Shown in pieces: positions 35,519 to 46,184 of a stretch of DNA of 64,000 nt. Position numbers and translations under genes: made by a program. The notes below the pieces were generated by a model that was not told where the DNA came from, did no database searches, and worked only from the letters and a program-made list of their open reading frames with translations. Where the stretch lies: contig QCIR01000001.1 of assembly GCA_003216575.1 (NCBI GenBank), positions 62,001 through 126,000 on the forward strand, written 5' to 3'. The stretch comes from Prochlorococcus sp. AG-402-M23 (GTDB lineage Bacteria; Cyanobacteriota; Cyanobacteriia; PCC-6307; Cyanobiaceae). The stretch's first letter is position 1. Each line of letters begins with the position of its first letter.

Positions 35519-36355
35519 TTAAATTACATCTTTTAATATTTTTTCTGGACCAAATTTAATAAGAGTATCAACATCAGATCTTTTTGTACCAAGAAAATAA
35601 CCAGCGAAACCAAGCGCATTTATACTAAAACCGTTTGATCTATCAGTTTTGCGTGTAATAAGAGCAATCCACTCAGATGTTATAAGTAAATTATATGGTT
35701 TTAATGGTTTATTAATTATATCTATATCACCTAAATTCATTTCATCTATCATAGATTTATATGAGCTAAATAAATCATACTCGCTTGAGTTTTTGTTTTT
35801 ACTTCTTTGTCTAATTGAAATACAATGTGATATTTCAGAGTTAATCCCCTTTGTGTTATTTAATAATGAGCAAAACCAATCAAATCTAGGACAAATGCTC
35901 TCATTATAGCGTCTGGGTAATAATTGAAAATGTCTGTGAGGCTGACTAGCACCAGCTTCTTTACTACTGTTAAAGAACCATAAACCTGAGGTATCATTAT
36001 CAACATTTAGAATAGCTTCAAAATCATTTTTATTTAACCAGCCATTTTGTGGCTTCCAGGTATTAGTTATTAATAACATATGCCCTATTTGTACTGGATA
36101 TTTATTTAATATTAATGTATGTTTTTCATTTATTGGCTGTATTTGTAATCTAGTATCCCAGGGAATAAATGGATTGCGTTTAGGACCATATTCTGTTAAA
36201 TACTTTGGTATAGAACTTTTGAGAAAACGAAGCTCAAAATCGCAAGAATCCTCACTAGATTTATATTTTATAGTATTCAATGGAATTACAGCTCCACAAT
36301 TAACTGCTTTTCGACTAACTTCCAGAGCTTTTGACCATATAGATTCGCTCTTCAC
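35519..36355 (-). CDS. ATP adenylyltransferase (Ap4A phosphorylase)
   Basis: 278 residues, HIT-superfamily. The catalytic signature is ASQPHRHFQLLPRR (H-x-H-x-Q, about residues 140-150). The N-terminal part (NPFIPWDTRLQIQ, then HTLILNKYPVQIGHMLLITN) and the later YNLLITSEWIALITRK match the fungal and cyanobacterial Apa2 type. It splits diadenosine tetraphosphate with phosphate, giving ATP and ADP, and so limits this stress-linked nucleotide. Start at GTG 36353-36355. It is isolated from other genes on its strand. Confidence 0.88.
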   Translation of the reverse strand: MKSESIWSKALEVSRKAVNCGAVIPLNTIKYKSSEDSCDFELRFLKSSIPKYLTEYGPKRNPFIPWDTRLQIQPINEKHTLILNKYPVQIGHMLLITNTWKPQNGWLNKNDFEAILNVDNDTSGLWFFNSSKEAGASQPHRHFQLLPRRYNESICPRFDWFCSLLNNTKGINSEISHCISIRQRSKNKNSSEYDLFSSYKSMIDEMNLGDIDIINKPLKPYNLLITSEWIALITRKTDRSNGFSINALGFAGYFLGTKRSDVDTLIKFGPEKILKDVI

Positions 36356-36567
36356 CTCAAATAGACCTTTGATATATAATGTTTATATATTATATAATTA
36401 TTAATCTATAAATTTAAATATAAATTTAAAATTCAAATAAAAGCTTATTAACCAATGCCTAATCAATAAATTAAAAAGCTGAAAGAACGTAGCAAATATT
36501 CTACGGGTCATGGAATTTATGCCTTATGAGCCGATCAATGCAGTAATGGTCATTAGGATGCCCAAAA

Positions 36568-36663
36568 GTGATTCGACGCACTAGAGACGATTTGCGGGCT
36601 TCTAGAGACGCCTTGATTGCTTGCAGGTTCTTTTTGATTATTGGATTAAAAATTTCTATTTGA
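36568..36663 (+). CDS. Possible 31-residue peptide with heptad repeat
   Basis: From GTG 36568 the frame reads VIRRTRDDLRASRDALIACR then FFLIIGLKISI and TGA. The 21-base DNA repeat becomes a tandem heptad, TRDDLRA then SRDALIA, which favours real coding over chance. A second, overlapping frame (ATG 36510, MEFMPYEPINAVMVIRMPKS, ending TAG 36582-36584) would join it by a +1 shift near the GTG, so the two could be one broken gene. No family recognised. Confidence 0.3.
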   Translation: MIRRTRDDLRASRDALIACRFFLIIGLKISI

Positions 36664-36845
36664 AAACCTATTTATGAATTTTGCAAAAGAGTAAAAGTTT
36701 AAAGTCATGAATTAGTAATCAACTCAGTAAACCCCGAGATCGCTTGTACTGGTGTCGTTTTTAGAAAAGATTTGAAAATTCAAATTTATCAATTTGCAAA
36801 ATAGTTTCAGTTTTTTGGCAAATAAGGTTGACGAAAGCAGGGGGC

Positions 36846-36864
36846 AAAGAGGTAAAACCTCTTT
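36846..36864 (+). promoter_or_regulatory. Leader hairpin before the 75-residue ORF
   Basis: AAAGAGGT (36846-36853), triloop AAA and ACCTCTTT (36857-36864) form a perfect 8-bp hairpin ending 16 bases before the ATG at 36881. It sequesters the GAGG sequence. This supports the ATG as the true start and suggests a structured leader. Confidence 0.5.
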
Positions 36865-36880
36865 CAGTAATGTGTCCTCA

Positions 36881-37108
36881 ATGGATTGGGACTTTTCTGA
36901 AGACGAAGCCTTTTTATCTCTATGCGATGCGTTTCGCGAGAGTGGGGAAACATCTGCCATGGAATTTTTGGCAACTGGTGAGGGTGCTTTTCACTTTCAG
37001 GAATTAACTCAAAATGCTGCCGGAGAGGGTATTGATTTAAGTGACTCAGAATCAATGGCTAAGTTTCAAATGGAAGTATTAGAAACTATCGATGAAATGA
37101 ATAACTAA
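36881..37108 (+). CDS. Small acidic hypothetical protein, 75 residues
   Basis: I choose ATG 36881 (MDWDFSEDEAFLSLCDAFRE). An in-frame TTG at 36794 would add 29 residues of Ser/Lys-rich sequence that includes a hairpin and lacks a ribosome site. The product is acidic and helical (GETSAMEFLATGEGAFHFQE, then IDLSDSESMAKFQMEVLETI). Its composition and codon use are clearly coding, and I recall similar short proteins in picocyanobacteria, but no function is known. Convergent with metH, 34 bases apart. Confidence 0.65.
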   Translation: MDWDFSEDEAFLSLCDAFRESGETSAMEFLATGEGAFHFQELTQNAAGEGIDLSDSESMAKFQMEVLETIDEMNN

Positions 37109-37142
37109 TTTTCTTAGTTGATTTATAAATTAAGGAAAATAT

Positions 37143-40100
37143 TTAAATACCAAAGTATTTAGCTACAGGATGTAATGCAACAATAGCTGTTGTACTCTGT
37201 TCGGGATTAAGTTGCTCACTTTCATCCATAGAGATGTTAATTTTTTTAGCATCAAGCCATAACAATTGTTTTCTAGAATCTGAAACTTCAGGACAAGCTG
37301 GATAGCCAAATGAATAACGACATCCTCGATATTTAACATCTAAGATATCTTTTATATTATCTGGTTCACAGTCTTCAAATCCACATTCAATTCTAATAAC
37401 AGAATGTATGAATTCAGCAAGTGCTTCTGCCAACTGGACTGTCAAACCATGGAAAAATAGATAATCTGAGTAGGAATCTTGACTAAATAATTTATGAGAA
37501 TATTCACTAGCCGATTCTCCCATTGTTACAGCCTGCATTGGTAAATAATCATTAGGCTGATTGTTATTTAAATCATTATAAAAATCTGCTATACAATATC
37601 TTTTTCCAGATCTTTGCCTAGGTAATAAAAAATCACCTAAAAGGCTTTGGTGATCTTTATCATATACTTTTAAATTATTACCAACTCTGCCACAAGGAAA
37701 ATATCCATACACTAATGAAGGATTAATAAGCTTTTCATTTATTATTTTGTTCATCCAGTAATCTAACTTCGGTTCTGCCTTCCTAAATAAAAAGTCCTTA
37801 TAATCAGAAGCAGACATCTGCTTGGATCGTTTCATTTGCCATTGCCCTGCAAATAAAGCATTACGATCTAAGAATTTATATACTTTAGTTATGTCTATAT
37901 CTTTTTCTAATAAAAACCTTGGGCCTAGAAATGGAGGTTTAATAGGATCTATTTGAGATATATCTTTTGATCTAGAGCTATCTTCAATAGGCTTTTCCTT
38001 GATTTTATTGATATTAGTTTTTTGATTAGAATTTGTATTTTTATAATTACCAATAGTAATTCCCTCGGGAGCACCTTCTTTAAAGCCTGAGAAATTATCC
38101 CAGTTATTAAATTGCTTTGCTTTCATATATGAATCCATAAATTTTAAATCTGTAAAAGCATCTTTACCGTAAATAACTTTTCCCTTATAAACACTTGCAC
38201 AATCCTGATTAACAAATTTTGGAGTCAGAGCTGCTCCACCGAGAATAATAGGCACAGATATATCTTCTTCATTTAATGCTTTAAGATTATCTTTCATAAA
38301 TGCAGTTGATTTAACTAGTAGTCCGCTCATGGCAATACAATCAGCGTTATGCTCTTTCTGAGCATTAATTATTGAATTGACTTCTTGCTTAATTCCTAAA
38401 TTAATAACTTCATAACCGTTATTTGATAAAATTATATCTACTAGATTTTTGCCAATATCGTGAACATCACCCTTAACTGTAGCGATAATAAATTTTCCTT
38501 TTGATTGATTAACCTCAGATTTATCCATAAAATCCTCTAAATATGAAACAGCAAATTTCATTGTTTCCGCAGATTGGAGAACAAAGGGTAATTGCATTTG
38601 TCCCGACCCAAATAATTCACCAACTACTTTCATGCCTTCTAGTAAATATTCATTAATTATTACTAAAGGTTTATATTTCTTTAAAGCAAAGTCAAGATTT
38701 AAATGTAAATTAGTCTTTTCACCATCAATAATATGATTCTTTAGTTTTTCTTCTATTGGTAATTTAATATCATCATTATTTGTACTTTTGTTTAAAAGTG
38801 TCTTTGAATCATCGAAATAACTAGTTAAGGTTGTTAAAGGATCATATGTGCATACTTTATTTTCAAATATTCTTCTATCATAAATAAGATCCATGCAAAT
38901 TTTTATCTCTTCTTTACTTATTTTGTTTAGAGGTAAAATCTTGGAGGGAGAAACAATTGCAGAATCAAGACCGGCCTTAATTGCTTCATTAAGAAAGATA
39001 GAATTAAGAACAATTCTTGCACTAGAAGATAAACCAAAACTTACATTTGAAATTCCAAGGATTAAATGAACTTCTGGATGTTGATCTTTTATTAACTTAA
39101 TTGCTTTTATAGTTTCTAAACCATTCTTTCTATCTTCTTCTAATCCTGTTGAGATAGGTAATGCTAGAGGATCATAAAAAAGTTCATAAGATTTTAATCC
39201 AGAATCAGTCGCATCCTTATAGGCTCTTGTTGCTATTTCTGCTTTTTTATCAGCAGATCTAGCCATTCCATCTTCGTCAATTGTTCCAATTACGACCGCT
39301 GATCCGTATCGTTTAGCAAGATCAATTACTTTATAGAATCTTTCTGGTCCATCCTCATAATTAGTAGAATTTAATATACATTTTCCGCCAGCATGTTTTA
39401 ACCCACTCTCCATTTTTTCATAATCTGTTGAATCAAGCATCAAAGGCAAATTAATATTATTAACAAGTCTTTTAACTAACATAGACATATCTTCGATGCC
39501 ATTTCTTCCAACAAAATCTACATTTACGTCTAAAACATGAGCATTTTCCTTGAGTTGAGATTTTGCAATTCCAATAAGTCCATCCCAATCCTCATCGTTT
39601 AGGAGTTCTCTTACTTTTTTAGATCCACTAGCATTTAATCTCTCACCTACGATCAAGAAAGAGTTATCTTGCACATACGGAATAGACTCATATATTGATG
39701 ATGCAGCAGGAATTATAGATCTTTCTTTTGAAAGAGTATTCAATCTTTGCTCAGAAGATAAAAGCTCTTTAGATAAATCTGAAAGTTGCTTAATATGTTC
39801 CGGTCTAGTTCCACAACAACCTCCAATTAGTTGAACTCCTAAATCATTAATAAAATGACTAAGTTGGAACTTAAGTTCCATTGGAGTTAATCGATAATGA
39901 GCCTTGCCACCTACATTTTCTGGAAGTCCTGCATTTGGTATACAACTTATATGAAATGGTGAATGTTGCGATAAATATTTAATATGATCTTTCATTTCTT
40001 CCGGGCCAGTTGCACAATTAAGGCCCAAAATATCAATATTAAATGGCTCCAGTATTGTTGTAATAGAAGAAATATCACTACCAATAAGCATCTGGCCGGT

Positions 40101-40691
40101 AGTTTCCATGGTTACCGACACCATTAATGGAATTTTCTTTCCAGAACCAATAGCTTCATTTACGCTTTGCAGAGCAGCCTTGATTTGAAGGACATCTTGG
40201 CAAGTTTCAATAATAAAAAGATCAATTCCACCTTCAATTAGTGCTTTTGCTTGCTCGAGATAAGAATTTTTTAGCTCGTCAAAACTGATATGACCTAGGG
40301 TTGGTAGCTTGGTAGTTGGTCCAATAGATCCAGCTACAAATCGTGGTTTTTCCTCTGATTGATATCTATTTGCAACATTCCTTGCTATTTGTGCTGCTTT
40401 TAAATTGATCTCATAAGCTTTATTACCAATTCCATATTCATCAAGAACAATTGATGTAGCACCAAATGTATTTGTTTCGATTACATCACAACCAGCATTT
40501 AAAAATGATTCATGTACTTTTTCGACGCTGGAGACTGATGTCAATACAAGGTTTTCATTACAACCTTCTAATGAAGCTCCGCCATAGTCATCTGCATTAA
40601 GTTGTTGATCTTGCAGAGACGTGCCGGTAGCGCCATCAAAGACTAATATCGGTCTCTTTTCAGAGTTGAGATAGCCTAAAAAATCAGTCAT
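37143..40691 (-). CDS. metH: Cobalamin-dependent methionine synthase
   Basis: 1182 residues, all four modules present. The homocysteine-binding barrel (about 1-320) has the zinc-ligand Cys pair in [11 protein letters not shown]. The pterin-binding barrel (about 345-620) has [11 protein letters not shown] and [11 protein letters not shown]. The cobalamin cap and Rossmann domains (about 680-870) have [12 protein letters not shown], the D-x-H-x-x-G motif whose His is the lower cobalt ligand. The C-terminal S-adenosylmethionine activation domain has [11 protein letters not shown]. It makes methionine from homocysteine and methyl-folate. It needs B12, and cobU and cobN are in the same window. The ATG at 40691 is clear. 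No B12 riboswitch is evident in the short space before it. Confidence 0.97.
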   Translation of the reverse strand: MTDFLGYLNSEKRPILVFDGATGTSLQDQQLNADDYGGASLEGCNENLVLTSVSSVEKVHESFLNAGCDVIETNTFGATSIVLDEYGIGNKAYEINLKAAQIARNVANRYQSEEKPRFVAGSIGPTTKLPTLGHISFDELKNSYLEQAKALIEGGIDLFIIETCQDVLQIKAALQSVNEAIGSGKKIPLMVSVTMETTGQMLIGSDISSITTILEPFNIDILGLNCATGPEEMKDHIKYLSQHSPFHISCIPNAGLPENVGGKAHYRLTPMELKFQLSHFINDLGVQLIGGCCGTRPEHIKQLSDLSKELLSSEQRLNTLSKERSIIPAASSIYESIPYVQDNSFLIVGERLNASGSKKVRELLNDEDWDGLIGIAKSQLKENAHVLDVNVDFVGRNGIEDMSMLVKRLVNNINLPLMLDSTDYEKMESGLKHAGGKCILNSTNYEDGPERFYKVIDLAKRYGSAVVIGTIDEDGMARSADKKAEIATRAYKDATDSGLKSYELFYDPLALPISTGLEEDRKNGLETIKAIKLIKDQHPEVHLILGISNVSFGLSSSARIVLNSIFLNEAIKAGLDSAIVSPSKILPLNKISKEEIKICMDLIYDRRIFENKVCTYDPLTTLTSYFDDSKTLLNKSTNNDDIKLPIEEKLKNHIIDGEKTNLHLNLDFALKKYKPLVIINEYLLEGMKVVGELFGSGQMQLPFVLQSAETMKFAVSYLEDFMDKSEVNQSKGKFIIATVKGDVHDIGKNLVDIILSNNGYEVINLGIKQEVNSIINAQKEHNADCIAMSGLLVKSTAFMKDNLKALNEEDISVPIILGGAALTPKFVNQDCASVYKGKVIYGKDAFTDLKFMDSYMKAKQFNNWDNFSGFKEGAPEGITIGNYKNTNSNQKTNINKIKEKPIEDSSRSKDISQIDPIKPPFLGPRFLLEKDIDITKVYKFLDRNALFAGQWQMKRSKQMSASDYKDFLFRKAEPKLDYWMNKIINEKLINPSLVYGYFPCGRVGNNLKVYDKDHQSLLGDFLLPRQRSGKRYCIADFYNDLNNNQPNDYLPMQAVTMGESASEYSHKLFSQDSYSDYLFFHGLTVQLAEALAEFIHSVIRIECGFEDCEPDNIKDILDVKYRGCRYSFGYPACPEVSDSRKQLLWLDAKKINISMDESEQLNPEQSTTAIVALHPVAKYFGI

Positions 40692-40754
40692 AAATTATAT
40701 ATTTAACTTATAAAAATAAAAATCATTAATTTAAATAAGTTATATAATCTTATT

Positions 40755-41669
40755 TTAATCTATATATACACGTGTAACCCAATTTTCATATTCAGGATCT
40801 AAACCTTCTGTAATTTTAGTCAACTTCGTTCTCAATGAATTCATAATTGGCATATCTTTGCTCATTGATGTAGTTTCAATCATTTTTATAGGAGTAATTT
40901 TTGCCGCCGTTCCTGTAAGGAATACTTCATCAGATATAAACAATTCTGTTTTATCTAATGGTCTTTCAATAACTTTTAAACCATCTTTTTTTGCAAGTTC
41001 TATAACACTTGAACGAGTTATACCTTCAAGAATGTCTTGATCAACACCAGGTGTAATTAATTCACCATTACGTACTATAAAAATGTTCATACCACTGGCT
41101 TCACTTATTTTTCCTTGACTGTTTAATAATAGTGCTTCATCAAATCCACTTTTTACTGCTTCAGTTTTGGCTAAGGAGCTAGTGATATAAGCCCCACTAA
41201 TTTTACCTCTTAATGGAAGTGAGTTGTCCTGCTGACGTGTCCAGCTACTAACGCGACAAGTAACTCCATCAGGTGATAGATAATCACCTAGTTCTATTCC
41301 ATAAATAAAGAAATTAGTTTCTATATTATGTAACCTTGGTGCAATTCCTAAGTCACTAGTATATACAAATGGTCTGATGTATACAGGTTGAGTCGGTTTG
41401 TTTTTAACAAGAAATGTTTCAAGAGACTTTAATACAAAATCCTCATCTAATTCAGTCATCAAAAATCTAGCACTTTGACATAATCTTTTTGCGTGTTTGT
41501 CTGCTCTAAATAATAAAAATGATTTACTATTATTTGGATCAGGAATAGCCCGCATTCCTCCAAAAGCAGCAGTTCCATAATGAAGTGCATGAGTAGCTAT
41601 AGATAGCTTCGCCTCATTAAAAGGGATACATTGCCCTTCAAACCAAGCGAATGGAAGAAAATTATGCAT
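40755..41669 (-). CDS. ilvE: Branched-chain amino acid aminotransferase
   Basis: 304-residue fold-type IV PLP enzyme carrying out the last step of leucine, isoleucine and valine synthesis. The PLP lysine lies in GKISGAYITSSLAKTEA, and the conserved EASGMNIFIVRNG, DILEGITRSSVIELA and VFLTGTAAKITPI follow. The start FAWFEGQCIPFNEAKLSIAT and HYGTAAFGGMRA are typical of the group. ATG 41669, divergent from cobN with about 70 bases between. The metH gene follows on the same strand after about 60 bases. Confidence 0.95.
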   Translation of the reverse strand: MHNFLPFAWFEGQCIPFNEAKLSIATHALHYGTAAFGGMRAIPDPNNSKSFLLFRADKHAKRLCQSARFLMTELDEDFVLKSLETFLVKNKPTQPVYIRPFVYTSDLGIAPRLHNIETNFFIYGIELGDYLSPDGVTCRVSSWTRQQDNSLPLRGKISGAYITSSLAKTEAVKSGFDEALLLNSQGKISEASGMNIFIVRNGELITPGVDQDILEGITRSSVIELAKKDGLKVIERPLDKTELFISDEVFLTGTAAKITPIKMIETTSMSKDMPIMNSLRTKLTKITEGLDPEYENWVTRVYID

Positions 41670-41740
41670 TATTAGTTCCAGCTAAGATGAAAACAATCAG
41701 CATTTCAGTTTTTACTGCTCTTATTACACATAATAAATGA

Positions 41741-44700
41741 ATGCATAGAATTTCCACCCTTCCGGGGAATGAACCTCAAGAAGAAAATACATTTATCGAA
41801 CAGCCATCAGCTCCAGTTATCTTCCTAACTAGCGCTACATCTGATATAACCTGTCTATCTACAGTATTAAAGCTTCCAGACAATAATAATTGGAAAAATA
41901 AAATAAGAGCATTACCTATAGCTTATTTATCTTCAAATACATCAATTGATCATTATATATCTAATACATGTAATACAGCTGAAATTATTCTTGTTAGGTT
42001 TTTAGGGTCAAGATCTTACTGGTCTTATGGGTTTGAACAATTAGGTTTATGGCAATTAGAGAAACCAAATAGACATCTGATAGTAGTCTCTGGAATTGAA
42101 AGTACAGCAAATGATGTTCAAGAAATTAGTAGCTTAAATCAAGAGAAAGTTGATTTAATTCAAACACTTTTAAATCAAGGAGGTATAAAAAACTATAATT
42201 ATATGCTACAAACCTTAGAGAAAATAATTGATGTTGAAGAAATTTATTTAAATTCAGAATTAATTGAATATCATGATGACTTAATAAAATGGAAATGGAA
42301 TAATAATGATAATCCATCTATAGCCGTATTTCTCTATAAATCACTTTTACAATCGGGTAATTCAGAGTTAGCTGATAAAATAAAAGATATATCTAATAAA
42401 TACAACCTAAATGCCAAAATAATATGGATTACAAGTTTTAAATCTAAAAATATAGAGAATCAAATTATAAGTTTATTAGAAAAAGAGAACATAAAAGCAA
42501 TAATAACAACAACCTCATTTTCATCAGTTGAATTTAAACATGATGATGATAAGAATAACTTGTGGGATAAATTAGATATACCTGTATATCAACTACTAAT
42601 ATCTAGCTCATCTGTAACGGAGTGGAATGAATCTACAATAGGTCTTAACCCAATTGACTTATCAATTCAAGTTGTTTTACCAGAAGTAGATGGTCGAATC
42701 TGTACAATTCCAGTTGCATTTAAAAACCTTACTTATATAGATAATGAATTATCAATTGCTATACATAAAACGGAGCCATATGAAATACATATTGAATGGT
42801 GCATAAAATATATAAAAAATCTAATTTATCTACAACAATCTAAGAATTCAAATAAAAAGATAGCTCTCGTGATAGCAAACTATCCAGTAAAAGACTCAAG
42901 AATTGCGAATGGAGTAGGATTAGATACACCCGAAAGCCTATTAAATATTCTGAAATGGCTTAAGGATGAGGGATACTATCTAGGCAATAAAGATATTCCA
43001 AATAATAGTAAAGATTTAATAGACTTATTATTAAGTCATAGAACAAATTCTGAAGAGACAATATCAAATAAACCACAATCATATTTAAATATTCAAGATT
43101 ATTTACTTTATTGGGAAAAACTTGGATCTAAGGTTAAAGATACAATTTCAAATCGATGGGGAGATCCACTTGATTCTATTCAATTAGAAAAGAATGGATT
43201 TCCAATTAATGGCATTTCCTTTGGAAATATAACAATTTTAATTCAGTCAAATAGAGGTTATGAGAGCGATAATTTATCTGATTTACATTCTCCCGACTTA
43301 CCTCCTACACATAAATATATCGCACAATATTTTTGGTTAAATAATTCATTTAAAGCTAATGCAATTGTACATCTAGGTAAACATGGAAGCTTGGAATGGT
43401 TACCAGGAAAAGGAGTTGGATTAAGTCATAATTGTTTCCCATTTATTCTTTGTCCTCCGATCCCTAATATATATCCATTTATTGTAAATGATCCTGGTGA
43501 AGGCTCTCAAGCAAAAAGAAGAACACATGCAATTATTATAGATCATTTGACTCCTCCATTGTCTCATTCGGGTAGTTTTAATGACCTACTAATAATTGAG
43601 AACCTTATAGATGAATATTATGAATCGAAACTAATTAATGATAATAGAAGTGAATTATTAGAAAAGAAGATAGTAGATCTTTTAATTAAAAATTCATGGC
43701 CAGGTATTGAATCAAATAAATTAAAAGCAGAAAAAGAAAATTTAAATATACAAGATCTAATAGATAACGCAGAGAGTTATTTATGTGAAATTAAGAATTC
43801 CCAGATAAGAACTGGTCTTCATGTTTTTGGAGTCAATCAGAGCATGGATAAATTAATAGAGTTAACATTCACAATTTCTAATGTCCCGACAGGAACTAAT
43901 CTCGGTCTTACTCAATGCTTAGCAGAAGATTTAGGGTTTACTTTTGACCCTTGGAGTGACGAAGAGAGTGAAAACTTAAAGCAAGTAGACATTGATTTAT
44001 TTAAATCTTATACAGGAATTAATGCTAGGAAAGTCGGTAAAGTAGTTGACTGGTTGAATGACATTGGAAAATATATAATAGAGTTTCATTGTTTTAAATT
44101 TCTTAATTACAAAATAAAATCAAAAAAGAAAATAAAACTTGATAGTAAGATTTTTAATTATCTAGATCATGAAAAACCTAATATTTTTTTAAATCATTTA
44201 TTAAATAATATTTTACCCAAACTATTAAACAGTTCAGTCAACGAAAAAATTAACTTTCTCAGTGCTTTAGAAGGAAAAAGAATTTCTAGCGGCCCTTCTG
44301 GGGCGCCTACAAGAGGGAAATTAGAGGTTTTACCAACAGGTAAGAATTTCTTTTCCGTTGATATAAGAGCAATACCAACAGAAACAGCTTGGGACTTAGG
44401 GAAAAGAAGCGCAGATCAAATATTGGAACTTTACCTACAAGAAAATGGAGAACACCTTTCACATCTTGCTATTTCAATTTGGGGAACTTCAACAATGAGA
44501 AATGGTGGAGAAGATATTTGTCAGCTTTTTGCTCTAATGGGTTTAAGGCCAATATGGGACGGGACTTTAAGAAGAGTAGTTGACGTAGAAGTCATTCCCA
44601 TAAGTGTATTGAACAGGCCAAGAGTAGACGTAACTTTAAGAATTTCTGGTTTATTCAGGGATGCATTTCCTCAGATAATTGAATTGATTCGAAGAGGTCA

Positions 44701-45514
44701 AAACCTTATTGGTAATTTAAAAGAATCCTGTTCTATTAATCCACTTGCTGAGTCATATAGAAATGGAAATACAAAATCAAGAATATATGGTTCAGCTCCT
44801 GGATCATACGGAGCAGGATTACAAGAAATAATTAATAGTGGATCTTGGGAGAATCAATCAGAACTCGCTGATGCTTTTATAGAATGGAGTAAATGGAGAT
44901 ATGAAGGTTCAAATAAAATCATAAAAGACAAAAAAGGATTAGAAAATAATTTGTCAAAGGTAAAAGTAGTACTTCATAGTCAGGACAATAGAGAACACGA
45001 TATCCTTGATTCAGATGATTACTATCAATTTCAAGGTGGATTGATATCAGCGATTAAAAAAACAAGTGGGACAGATCCTCAAGCCTATTTTGCCGATAAT
45101 TCAAGGTATCAACGTCCAAGAATTCATAAACTCTCAAAAGAAATTGATAAAGTAGTTCGAAGCAGATTATTAAACCCAAAATGGATAGAGGGGATGAAAA
45201 AACATGGATATAAAGGTGCTTTCGAAATGTCAGCTAGCCTTGACTATTTGTTCTCTTTTGATGCAACTACAAACTTAGTTCCTAATTGGTGTTATCAATC
45301 TATTTTGAATAATTGGCTAAAGAATAATGATACGAAAAATTTTATTAGTGATAACAATCCTTGGGCTTTAAGAGATATCGCTGAAAGATTACTAGAAGCA
45401 TCTAATAGAAAACTTTGGACAAATCCAACTAATGAAGAAATATCATCTATAAAAACATTATTATCAGATGTAGATAGTAAAATTGAAACCTATTCTTCTA
45501 AAAATAATTTATAA
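41741..45514 (+). CDS. cobN: Cobaltochelatase subunit CobN
   Basis: Large subunit that inserts cobalt into hydrogenobyrinate a,c-diamide, 1257 residues. It is told from the homologous magnesium chelatase ChlH by HLGKHGSLEWLPGKGVGLS, where ChlH has HFGMHGSLEFMPGK. Other shared motifs are GRICTIPVAFKNL near residue 325 and the C-terminal GLRPIWDGTLRRVVDVEVIP and GAFEMSASLDYLFSFDATT-type segments. The middle (about 740-830) is lysine/isoleucine-rich and variable. In cyanobacteria the partner subunits are usually ChlI and ChlD, and none is here. Convergent with the PHP gene, five bases between ends. Confidence 0.94.
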   Translation: MHRISTLPGNEPQEENTFIEQPSAPVIFLTSATSDITCLSTVLKLPDNNNWKNKIRALPIAYLSSNTSIDHYISNTCNTAEIILVRFLGSRSYWSYGFEQLGLWQLEKPNRHLIVVSGIESTANDVQEISSLNQEKVDLIQTLLNQGGIKNYNYMLQTLEKIIDVEEIYLNSELIEYHDDLIKWKWNNNDNPSIAVFLYKSLLQSGNSELADKIKDISNKYNLNAKIIWITSFKSKNIENQIISLLEKENIKAIITTTSFSSVEFKHDDDKNNLWDKLDIPVYQLLISSSSVTEWNESTIGLNPIDLSIQVVLPEVDGRICTIPVAFKNLTYIDNELSIAIHKTEPYEIHIEWCIKYIKNLIYLQQSKNSNKKIALVIANYPVKDSRIANGVGLDTPESLLNILKWLKDEGYYLGNKDIPNNSKDLIDLLLSHRTNSEETISNKPQSYLNIQDYLLYWEKLGSKVKDTISNRWGDPLDSIQLEKNGFPINGISFGNITILIQSNRGYESDNLSDLHSPDLPPTHKYIAQYFWLNNSFKANAIVHLGKHGSLEWLPGKGVGLSHNCFPFILCPPIPNIYPFIVNDPGEGSQAKRRTHAIIIDHLTPPLSHSGSFNDLLIIENLIDEYYESKLINDNRSELLEKKIVDLLIKNSWPGIESNKLKAEKENLNIQDLIDNAESYLCEIKNSQIRTGLHVFGVNQSMDKLIELTFTISNVPTGTNLGLTQCLAEDLGFTFDPWSDEESENLKQVDIDLFKSYTGINARKVGKVVDWLNDIGKYIIEFHCFKFLNYKIKSKKKIKLDSKIFNYLDHEKPNIFLNHLLNNILPKLLNSSVNEKINFLSALEGKRISSGPSGAPTRGKLEVLPTGKNFFSVDIRAIPTETAWDLGKRSADQILELYLQENGEHLSHLAISIWGTSTMRNGGEDICQLFALMGLRPIWDGTLRRVVDVEVIPISVLNRPRVDVTLRISGLFRDAFPQIIELIRRGQNLIGNLKESCSINPLAESYRNGNTKSRIYGSAPGSYGAGLQEIINSGSWENQSELADAFIEWSKWRYEGSNKIIKDKKGLENNLSKVKVVLHSQDNREHDILDSDDYYQFQGGLISAIKKTSGTDPQAYFADNSRYQRPRIHKLSKEIDKVVRSRLLNPKWIEGMKKHGYKGAFEMSASLDYLFSFDATTNLVPNWCYQSILNNWLKNNDTKNFISDNNPWALRDIAERLLEASNRKLWTNPTNEEISSIKTLLSDVDSKIETYSSKNNL

Positions 45515-45519
45515 ATCAT

Positions 45520-46179
45520 TCAACGTCTAAGAAGAGATACTCCGTGGCTATCTGTACCACATGTTGATAATAAAGAATAAGAGTTTGCACAATCAAATAT
45601 TTTATCGCAGACAAATTCTGAAGGGATCCAATTATTTGCTCTTTCGTAGTTATACCATGTTTCAACAGCGTCAAAATTTAGTTTAGATGCTTCATCAATC
45701 AAGATATCAAATGGAAGCTTATATCTTGCGGGATGAGCCAACACAGCAATACCATTAGCTTTATGAATCGAATCTACTACAGTCGAAGCTAATAATTCAT
45801 TACCAATAGCAGACTTATGGTCAACATAAGGTAATAAGTATTTTGATTTATGGTCAAAACCAATACCTAAAACATGAACCAAGCACCCTTTCAATAAACA
45901 AGTAATTTCTATTCCAGTCCAAAGTTTAGGAAAATTTGATCTTTCTTTATATATAGAGTCTTTAATTTTACTTAATTCAATATATGCATCTACTGAATGA
46001 TGATCAGTAATTGCATAATGATCAATATTAAGTTCAATCGCTTGGTAATAAATTTGTTTAGGAGTCAAACTTCCATCACTATATGTTGAATGCATGTGAA
46101 AGTTTATAGAATTTGGACAACTATTCTTAGTAATCGATTTAATTATGTTAATTAATTCAGTAGGATCAATATCAGACAT
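45520..46179 (-). CDS. PHP-domain phosphoesterase
   Basis: 219 residues. All PHP metal motifs are visible: NFHMHSTYSDG (near 27), YAITDHHSVDAY (near 57), a Glu in TGIEIT, VLAHPARYKLP (near 150) and STCGTDSHGVSLL (near 208). Related stand-alone PHP proteins (YciV/RnaAM/TrpH) remove 5' nucleotides from short RNA or 3',5'-bisphosphonucleotides. The protein is shorter than YciV, and the closing Ser-His motif is almost at the C-terminus. Six bases after hemJ on the same strand, so co-transcribed. Confidence 0.85.
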   Translation of the reverse strand: MSDIDPTELINIIKSITKNSCPNSINFHMHSTYSDGSLTPKQIYYQAIELNIDHYAITDHHSVDAYIELSKIKDSIYKERSNFPKLWTGIEITCLLKGCLVHVLGIGFDHKSKYLLPYVDHKSAIGNELLASTVVDSIHKANGIAVLAHPARYKLPFDILIDEASKLNFDAVETWYNYERANNWIPSEFVCDKIFDCANSYSLLSTCGTDSHGVSLLRR

Positions 46180-46184
46180 ACTAA

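Larger units (their letters stand above)
36356..36880. other. Intergenic region with a GC-richer island
   Basis: About 525 bases without a recognised gene. At 36480-36640 the base composition is clearly less AT-rich than its flanks, and the stretch holds a small hairpin (CGTAG 36488-36492 with CTACG 36501-36505), a 9-base direct repeat CTAGAGACG (36581-36589 and 36602-36610, 21 bases apart), and two overlapping short frames. This could be a structured RNA or a small gene. Confidence 0.45.

Noticed and set aside
41741-45514. Magnesium chelatase ChlH
   Set aside because: The key segment reads HLGKHGSLEWLPGK as in CobN, not HFGMHGSLEFMPGK as in ChlH, and the length fits CobN.
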